Of a stretch of 64,000 bases of DNA, positions 59,481 to 64,000 are shown piece by piece. The notes below the pieces were generated by a model. It saw only the letters and a program-made list of their open reading frames with translations, did no database searches and had not been told where the DNA came from. This DNA is from Actinomyces dentalis DSM 19115 (GTDB lineage Bacteria > Actinomycetota > Actinomycetes > Actinomycetales > Actinomycetaceae): positions 1 to 64,000 of the forward strand of contig NZ_AUBL01000015.1 of assembly GCF_000429225.1 (NCBI RefSeq). Reading direction: 5' to 3'. Position numbers and translations under genes: made by a program. Within the stretch, counting starts at the first letter, position 1; each line of letters starts with the position of its first letter.

Positions 59481-59675
59481 GCGCGGTAGGGGGTGCCCCC
59501 GTGGCCCGCCTCTCCCGTGCGAGCGGCCCCGGGCGCACTGCCCGACGACGAATGCGGGCAGTTCACCCCGCACGTGTTCGCGGTCCGCGCGATACGGTTG
59601 CACCGGGCCCGGTGCGCCGCCGCGGCCCGCCGGTGCCCGACCGCCCGGCCGACGATGTGGAAGGCAGGTGCCCGC

Positions 59676-60452
59676 GTGGCCAGGGAGAGCTTCGTCTACG
59701 GGCTCTACGAGCGCCGCCTCATGGCGCAGATCAAGGCGAAGAAGGTCCCCGAGCACGTGGGCGTCATCCTCGACGGCAACCGCCGCTGGGCCAAGCGGAT
59801 GGGCTTCGGCGCCTCCCAGGGGCACAGGCGCGGCGCGGACAAGATCGAGGAGTTCCTCGGCTGGGCCCGGGCCGCGGGCGTGCGCATCGTCACCCTGTGG
59901 CTGCTGAGCACCGATAACCTCAGCCGCGACCCCGCCGAGCTCTCCCCACTGCTGGACATCATCGCCGACGCCGTCGACGAGCTGGCCGCGACCCGCACCT
60001 GGCGGCTGCGCCTGGTGGGCGCCGTCGACCTGCTGCCCGCACCCGTCGCCGCCCGGCTGCGCGACGCCGTCGCCGCCACCGCCACCGGCCCCGCCCACGA
60101 CGACCCCCGCATGCAGGTCAATATCGCCGTCGGCTACGGCGGGAGGCAGGAGATCGCCGACGCCGTGCGCGCGGTCCTGCGCGAGCGGGCCGCCGCCGGG
60201 GCCAGCCTGGAGGAGGTGGCCGAGTCCCTGTCCGAGGAGGACATCACGGCGCACCTGTACACCAAGGGCCAGCCCGACCCCGACCTGGTCATCCGCACCT
60301 CCGGCGAGCAGCGCCTGTCCGGCTTCCTGCTGTGGCAGTCGGTCCACTCCGAGTACTACTTCTGCGAGGTCTACTGGCCCGCCTTCCGGCGCGTGGACTT
60401 CCTGCGGGCCCTGCGCGACTACTCCCGCCGCGAGCGCCGCCTCGGGCGCTGA
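59676..60452 (+). CDS. uppS: cis-Prenyl (isoprenyl) diphosphate synthase
   Basis: This 258-aa enzyme condenses isopentenyl diphosphate in cis onto an allylic primer. VGVILDGNRRWAKRMGF carries the catalytic Asp. HRRGADKIEEFLGWARAAGV, WLLSTDNL and the C-terminal RTSGEQRLSGFLLWQSVHSE are conserved. Its place beside hemolysin III resembles mycobacterial Rv1086, a short-chain (Z-farnesyl) synthase, so the product may be Z-FPP, not undecaprenyl-PP. GTG 59676 follows GGAAGGCAGGTG. It uses IPP from the ispE pathway. Confidence 0.93.
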   Translation: MARESFVYGLYERRLMAQIKAKKVPEHVGVILDGNRRWAKRMGFGASQGHRRGADKIEEFLGWARAAGVRIVTLWLLSTDNLSRDPAELSPLLDIIADAVDELAATRTWRLRLVGAVDLLPAPVAARLRDAVAATATGPAHDDPRMQVNIAVGYGGRQEIADAVRAVLRERAAAGASLEEVAESLSEEDITAHLYTKGQPDPDLVIRTSGEQRLSGFLLWQSVHSEYYFCEVYWPAFRRVDFLRALRDYSRRERRLGR

Positions 60453-60611
60453 GGGTGGGCCGGCAGCGGGATCCGACCGGCGTCAGACCGCGGCTCTCGA
60501 CCGCGGAGCCCGCCCGCAAAACCCGTGCGCCAGGTCACACGTGGTGTAGCGTCGTGGCAAGAGGCGGGCGGCCGCCGGGGCTCCCGTCGCCGAGCACCGG
60601 AAGAACCGAGC

Positions 60612-61925
60612 ATGCGCACCTACGTCCTGGACACATCCGTCCTTCTATCCGACCCCCGCGCCGTCCTGCGCTTCGACGAGCACGCCGTCGTCCTGCCCGT
60701 CATCGTCATCACCGAGCTGGAGGGCAAGCGCAACCACCCCGAGCTGGGCTACTTCGCCCGCTCCGCCCTGCGCCTGCTCGACGCCCTGCGCCGGAGGCAT
60801 GGGCGCCTGGACCGCCCGGTCCCGCTCAACGACGCGGGCGGCACCCTGCGCGTGGAGCTGGGCGGCGCCGACGACGGCGTCCTGCCCGCCGGCATGCGCC
60901 TGGGGGACAACGACACCCGGATCCTGAGCGCGGCCGTCTCCCTGGCGGAGCGGGGCGACGACGTCGTCGTCATCTCCAAGGACCTGCCCATGCGCATCAA
61001 GGCGGCCTCCGTGGGGCTGGCCGCCGAGGAGTACCGGGCCCAGCTGGCCGTGGACTCCGGCTACACCGGCATGACGGAGCTGTCCGTGAGCGCCGCGGAG
61101 ATGAACGGGCTGTGGGAGGACGAGCGCCTGGAGCCGGCCGACCTGGTCGACGCCGCGGCGGTGGCCGCCCTGGCCGAGCAGCCCGAGCACACCGGTGTCG
61201 TCGTCACCTCCCCGCGCGGCTCGGCGCTGGCCACCGTCGTTGCGGGCGGGCTGCGCCTGGTGCGCCGCGACCGGGAGATCTTCGGGGTGAGGGGCCGCTC
61301 GGCCGAGCAGCGCATCGGCATCGACCACCTGGTCAATCCGCAGATCGGCATCGTCTCGCTGGGCGGGCGCGCCGGCACCGGCAAGTCGGCGCTGGCCCTG
61401 GCGGCCGGGCTCGACGCCGTCGTCGACCGCCAGGAGCACGAGCGGGTCCTGGTCTTCCGGCCCCTGTACGCCGTCGGCGGCCAGACCCTGGGCTTCCTGC
61501 CCGGGGACACCGGGGAGAAGATGCAGCCCTGGGCGGAGGCCGTCTTCGACACGCTGAGCTCGGTGGTGGCCCGCGAGCGCATCGACCGCGTCCTCCAGCT
61601 GGGCCAGCTCGAGGTCCTGCCCCTGACCCATATCCGCGGCCGCTCCTTCCACGACGCCTTCGTCATCGTCGACGAGGCCCAGTCCCTGGAGCGCAATGTG
61701 CTGCTCACGGTGCTCTCCCGCGTGGGGCGCAACTCCAAGGTGGTCCTCACCCACGACGTCGCCCAGCGCGACAACCTGCGGGTGGGGCGCTGGGACGGGG
61801 TGGCGAGCGTGGTGGAGTCCCTCAAGGGCAATCCGCTGTTCGCGCACATCGACCTGGTGCGCACCGAGCGCAGCGCCATCGCCGAGCTGGTGACCACGAT
61901 GCTCGACGAGGTGCCGCTGTACTGA
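60612..61925 (+). CDS. phoH2: PhoH2-type PIN-domain/PhoH ATPase fusion
   Basis: This 437-aa protein has an N-terminal PIN nuclease domain (~1-140) with acidic residues in [31 protein letters not shown] and [14 protein letters not shown]-terminal PhoH ATPase follows: Walker [16 protein letters not shown] (~255), [20 protein letters not shown], Walker [14 protein letters not shown] and QRDN. Mycobacterial PhoH2 is an ATP-dependent sequence-specific RNA helicase/RNase. ATG 60612 is chosen because the PIN domain begins at once. A 16-bp hairpin ends the transcript. Confidence 0.95.
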   Translation: MRTYVLDTSVLLSDPRAVLRFDEHAVVLPVIVITELEGKRNHPELGYFARSALRLLDALRRRHGRLDRPVPLNDAGGTLRVELGGADDGVLPAGMRLGDNDTRILSAAVSLAERGDDVVVISKDLPMRIKAASVGLAAEEYRAQLAVDSGYTGMTELSVSAAEMNGLWEDERLEPADLVDAAAVAALAEQPEHTGVVVTSPRGSALATVVAGGLRLVRRDREIFGVRGRSAEQRIGIDHLVNPQIGIVSLGGRAGTGKSALALAAGLDAVVDRQEHERVLVFRPLYAVGGQTLGFLPGDTGEKMQPWAEAVFDTLSSVVARERIDRVLQLGQLEVLPLTHIRGRSFHDAFVIVDEAQSLERNVLLTVLSRVGRNSKVVLTHDVAQRDNLRVGRWDGVASVVESLKGNPLFAHIDLVRTERSAIAELVTTMLDEVPLY

Positions 61926-62036
61926 AGTGCGGGGCGCGCGCCGGGTACCGCGCGGTCGGACGCCGGGATAGGCGGCGCGCCCGCGCTGGGCGCGCCGGGA
62001 GCCTCGGAAGGGCCTTGGGCTCCGGGCGCCTCGAGT

Positions 62037-62074
62037 GCGTCGGCCGACCGCGGGCGGTCGCGGTCGGCCGACGC
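62037..62074. terminator. Hairpin between phoH2 and the sugar kinase
   Basis: A perfect 16-bp stem, GCGTCGGCCGACCGCG with its complement, encloses a 6-nt GGCGGT loop between two convergent genes. No T-run. Confidence 0.75.
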
Positions 62075-62155
62075 GCCTCAGCGTAGCGCGGGCCCGCCGG
62101 GCCGGGCGGACCCGCGCCGCGCGTCGTGGTGCGAACCCGTCTCCGGGGCGCGGGC

Positions 62156-63112
62156 TCAGTCCTCCAGCTCGGCGCGGGTGGGCGGGTTGGCGCCGGCCCG
62201 CGAGACGGTGATGTCGGCGATGGCCGCGGCGTGGCGCACGACCCGCTCCAGGGCCTCGGCGTCGATGGCGCGCAGGGCCTCGCGGCGGTCGGCCCCCACG
62301 AGGTCCTCGCTCCACAGCCCGTCCTCCAGGCCGCCCATGAAGGAGTCGCCGGCGCCGACCGTGTCCTCGACGACGACGTCGGGGTTGGCCGGGACCTCCA
62401 GGCGGACGCCGGAGGCGGTCATGGCCAGCGCGCCCCTCTTGCCGCGGGTGACGACGACGATGGCGGCACCCATCGCCAGCCAGGACTGGAGGATCTCCTC
62501 CACGGCGGCGTCGTCGGAGTCGTCCACCCCGTAGAACCAGCCGATGTCCTCGTTGGAGCACTTGACCAGGTCCGACAGGGAGATGAGGGCCTCGACGGTG
62601 GTGCGCGCGTCCTCGGGCTCGCCCATGAGCTGCGGACGGGCGTTGGGGTCGTAGCAGATGGTGGAGGTGGCCCGGTAGGCCTCCAGGATGCGGTGGACCG
62701 TCTCGGAGCCGGGGGTGAGGATCGCGGCGATGGAGCCGGTGTGGACCAGGACGGGGGCCGCGTCCTCGGGCAGGGTGGGGAAGGGCGGGTTCCAGTCGAG
62801 GTCGAAGAAGTAGGAGGCGCCGCCCTCCTCGTCGATGGTGGCCTGCGCCGTCGAGGTCCGCTCGGCGTCGTCGGAGCCGGGGATCAGGCGCACGCCCGAG
62901 GCCTCCAGGTGCTCGCGCACGGCCAGGCCGCGCTCGTCGCGCCCGATCCAGCAGTCGAGCTCGGCGTCGCGGCCCAGTCGCGCCAGGCCGAGCGCCACAT
63001 TGGCGGGGGAGCCGCCGGGGATGTCCCGGGGCGGCTCGCCGGGGTTGATGATGACGTCGACGAGGGCCTCGCCGATGACGAGTGCGGTTCCATTGCGGCC
63101 GGGTGCGGTCAT
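62156..63112 (-). CDS. PfkB-family carbohydrate kinase (probable fructokinase)
   Basis: This 318-aa ribokinase-fold kinase starts with GEALVDVI and GGSPANVALGLARLGRDAE, the PfkB signature 1. CYDPNARPQLM follows, and signature 2 is DTVGAGDSFMGGL (catalytic Asp, ~255). The sequence resembles fructokinases more than ribokinases, but specificity cannot be fixed. CGAAGGAAGC precedes ATG 63112. It is 39 bp downstream of xseB and may be co-transcribed. Confidence 0.9.
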   Translation of the reverse strand: MTAPGRNGTALVIGEALVDVIINPGEPPRDIPGGSPANVALGLARLGRDAELDCWIGRDERGLAVREHLEASGVRLIPGSDDAERTSTAQATIDEEGGASYFFDLDWNPPFPTLPEDAAPVLVHTGSIAAILTPGSETVHRILEAYRATSTICYDPNARPQLMGEPEDARTTVEALISLSDLVKCSNEDIGWFYGVDDSDDAAVEEILQSWLAMGAAIVVVTRGKRGALAMTASGVRLEVPANPDVVVEDTVGAGDSFMGGLEDGLWSEDLVGADRREALRAIDAEALERVVRHAAAIADITVSRAGANPPTRAELED

Positions 63113-63151
63113 GGTGGGCTTCCTTCGAGGATTCGGTGTCGGAGTGGTGGT

Positions 63152-63403
63152 TCAGTGCTCGGCGTCGGCGTCCGTCTGTTGGTGGGCGACGGCGGCCAGG
63201 CGGTTGCGCGCCTCGTCCAGCCATGACTGGCAGCGCGCGGCCAGGGCCTCGCCGCGCTCCCATAGGCCCAGGGCCTCCTCGAGCGGGACCTGCCCGGCCT
63301 CGAGGCGCTGGACCACGGCCACGAGCTCCTCGCGCGCCTGCTCGTAGGACAGGCGGGCGACGTCGTCGGCCGCGGAGGGAGTGGCGGTGGAGGACTGACT
63401 CAT
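63152..63403 (-). CDS. xseB: Exodeoxyribonuclease VII small subunit
   Basis: This 83-aa helical protein reads [53 protein letters not shown], the complete XseB pattern. It assembles with XseA to degrade single-stranded DNA. The xseA gene ends 470 bp upstream. In most genomes the two overlap or nearly touch; here a 120-bp inverted-repeat element and GC-rich repeats separate them. Confidence 0.95.
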   Translation of the reverse strand: MSQSSTATPSAADDVARLSYEQAREELVAVVQRLEAGQVPLEEALGLWERGEALAARCQSWLDEARNRLAAVAHQQTDADAEH

Positions 63404-63566
63404 AGGTCGATTCTGTCATGAGCCGGGTCCCGCGCGTGGGCGCATGGAAGACGCAGATGGCGAACGGGCTCGTGGTGCGCCCGGCACCGCTGGCGCATGC
63501 CTCGTGCGTGAGTTCGCCGTTGCGGTGGTGCGGGTGGGGCTTCTGGGACTGGCTGGGGCGGAGTTT

Positions 63567-63686
63567 TGTCCAAATCTGTTGCAAAGGCCCGGATCCCGCC
63601 GAAGCGCAGAAAGAGAAACGTTGATATTCCGCGCTTCTTCTCGCGGCCGATCCCGGCTCGGAGCGCCTTTGCAACAGATTTGGACA
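63567..63686 (-). mobile_element. 120-bp element with 22-bp perfect terminal inverted repeats, copy 2
   Basis: The ends TGTCCAAATCTGTTGCAAAG(GC) and their complement are perfect over 22 bp. The element is exactly 120 bp, as at 14046-14165, but inverted. The sequences outside (GTGCGGGTGGGGCT to the left, AACGGCGCCGCC to the right) match the 14-kb flanks in the same orientation. Only the core is flipped. Confidence 0.8.
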
Positions 63687-63843
63687 AACGGCGCCGCCGC
63701 GGGCCCCGGGGACGAGGGCGCCGCCCGTCTGACGGCCACCGCGGGGCCGGGACTACGACCGATCCGCGGAGCGGAGGCGATGCCAGTCCGGGCGGACGGC
63801 GCCGGGCGGGGGCTACGACCGCTCGCGCGAGGGGCGGGGGCCA

Positions 63844-63871
63844 GGATCATCCCCGCTCGCGCGGGGTTTAC
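63844..63871 (-). repeat. Solitary type I-E-like CRISPR repeat
   Basis: The minus strand reads GTAAAC, CCCCGCGCGAGCGGGG, ATGATCC, the architecture and near-sequence of type I-E repeats (28 of the usual 28-29 nt; hairpin CCCCGC/GCGGGG with GCGA loop). Only one copy is present and it starts one base after the xseA stop. It is unrelated to the array at 55 kb. An intrinsic terminator of similar shape is the alternative. Confidence 0.55.
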
Positions 63872-63872
63872 G

Positions 63873-64000
63873 CTACGACCGCTCGCGCGAGGGGGCGGGC
63901 GACGCGGCGGGCGGTTTGGTGGCGCCCACCACCTGGGCGACGAGCCGGCCGGAGGCCAGGATGCCCTCGAGCAGATCGCCCTTCTTGACGTCCTCGGCGC
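63873..64000 (-). CDS. xseA: Exodeoxyribonuclease VII large subunit, C-terminal fragment
   Basis: Partial: the window edge cuts the gene. The 42 visible codons read EDVKKGDLLEGILASGRLVA, QVVGATKPP and a Pro/Ser/Arg tail ending SRERS-stop. The K-x-G-D-x-L ... G pattern is the last beta hairpin of XseA. The neighbouring xseB supports the call. Confidence 0.75.
   Translation of the reverse strand, partial: AEDVKKGDLLEGILASGRLVAQVVGATKPPAASPAPSRERS

Larger units (their letters stand above)
63404..63872. other. Repeat-filled gap between xseA and xseB
   Basis: These 469 bp encode no supported protein. They contain the 120-bp element (63567-63686), a lone CRISPR-like repeat (63844-63871) and a 22-bp copy of the xseA 3' end (GCTACGACCGCTCGCGCGAG at 63813-63834, also 63872-63893). 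A degenerate third copy lies at 63755-63775. Confidence 0.65.

Overview
The window is a GC-rich (roughly 70-75 %) chromosomal segment of an actinobacterium. An Actinomyces-like member of the Actinomycetales is the best guess. The basis is composition, frequent GTG starts, the gene order metG-tatD-(G5 muralytic)-rsmA-ispE, LAxTG-type wall-anchored surface proteins and a lysG/lysE pair. The genus is inferred, not proven. Gene order over 0.9-30.9 kb closely follows the conserved actinobacterial block that I recall as Rv1002c-Rv1026 of M. tuberculosis (pmt, rsmI, metG, tatD, rpfB, ksgA, ispE, pth, rplY, prs, glmU, tetR, mfd, lipoprotein, eno, divIC, DUF501, ppx), with local rearrangement. The right end (greA, hlyIII, uppS, phoH2, xseB, xseA) resembles the Rv1080c-Rv1108c stretch.

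Layout. 0-0.9 kb: a decayed IS110-type transposase remnant and a dispersed repeat. 0.9-13.9 kb: protein O-mannosylation, rRNA methylation, two tandem membrane paralogues, then the metG/tatD/rpf-like/rsmA/ispE/ABC-F block. 13.9-15.3 kb: repeat cluster, TetR regulator, tRNA-Gln. 15.4-24.5 kb: a truncated GlmU, Prs, a large wall-anchored adhesin, Mfd and a lipoprotein. 24.7-31 kb: enolase, DivIC, DUF501, Ppx, AroD, L25 and Pth. 31-35.4 kb: a two-component system with an ABC-2 exporter, all on the minus strand. 35.7-42.4 kb: a Bax1-I family protein, a small accessory island (toxin-antitoxin, DUF2283, repeat element), an FKBP, an iron-box-preceded surface protein and an amidase. 42.8-49 kb: IlvD, a lipoprotein hydrolase, IlvA and an FMN reductase. 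49-54.5 kb: an unusual RG-rich ABC-class ATPase, a PadR operon and the LysG/LysE pair. 54.5-56.3 kb: a gene-free repeat island with an orphan CRISPR array. 56.3-64 kb: an unknown protein, MsrA, GreA, hemolysin III, a cis-prenyltransferase, PIN-PhoH, a sugar kinase, XseB and the end of XseA.

Most of the window is housekeeping. The novelty is in its non-coding DNA. A 120-bp element with 22-bp terminal inverted repeats occurs in opposite orientations between conserved flanks, as an invertible segment would. A ~380-bp nested-palindrome element is present twice in inverted orientation, once next to the CRISPR array. There are very long perfect hairpins after genes. At least ten genes have a TANNNT-type -10 hexamer 6-7 nt before the start codon, as expected for leaderless mRNAs. 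A lone type I-E-like CRISPR repeat abuts xseA, although no cas gene is present. Notable proteins are a GlmU lacking its acetyltransferase half, a G5/lysozyme-like protein at the rpfB locus, an ABC-class ATPase with a ~150-residue RG/RD/Y tail, and an iron-box-controlled LAGTG surface protein whose sorting signal has been copied downstream of the next gene.
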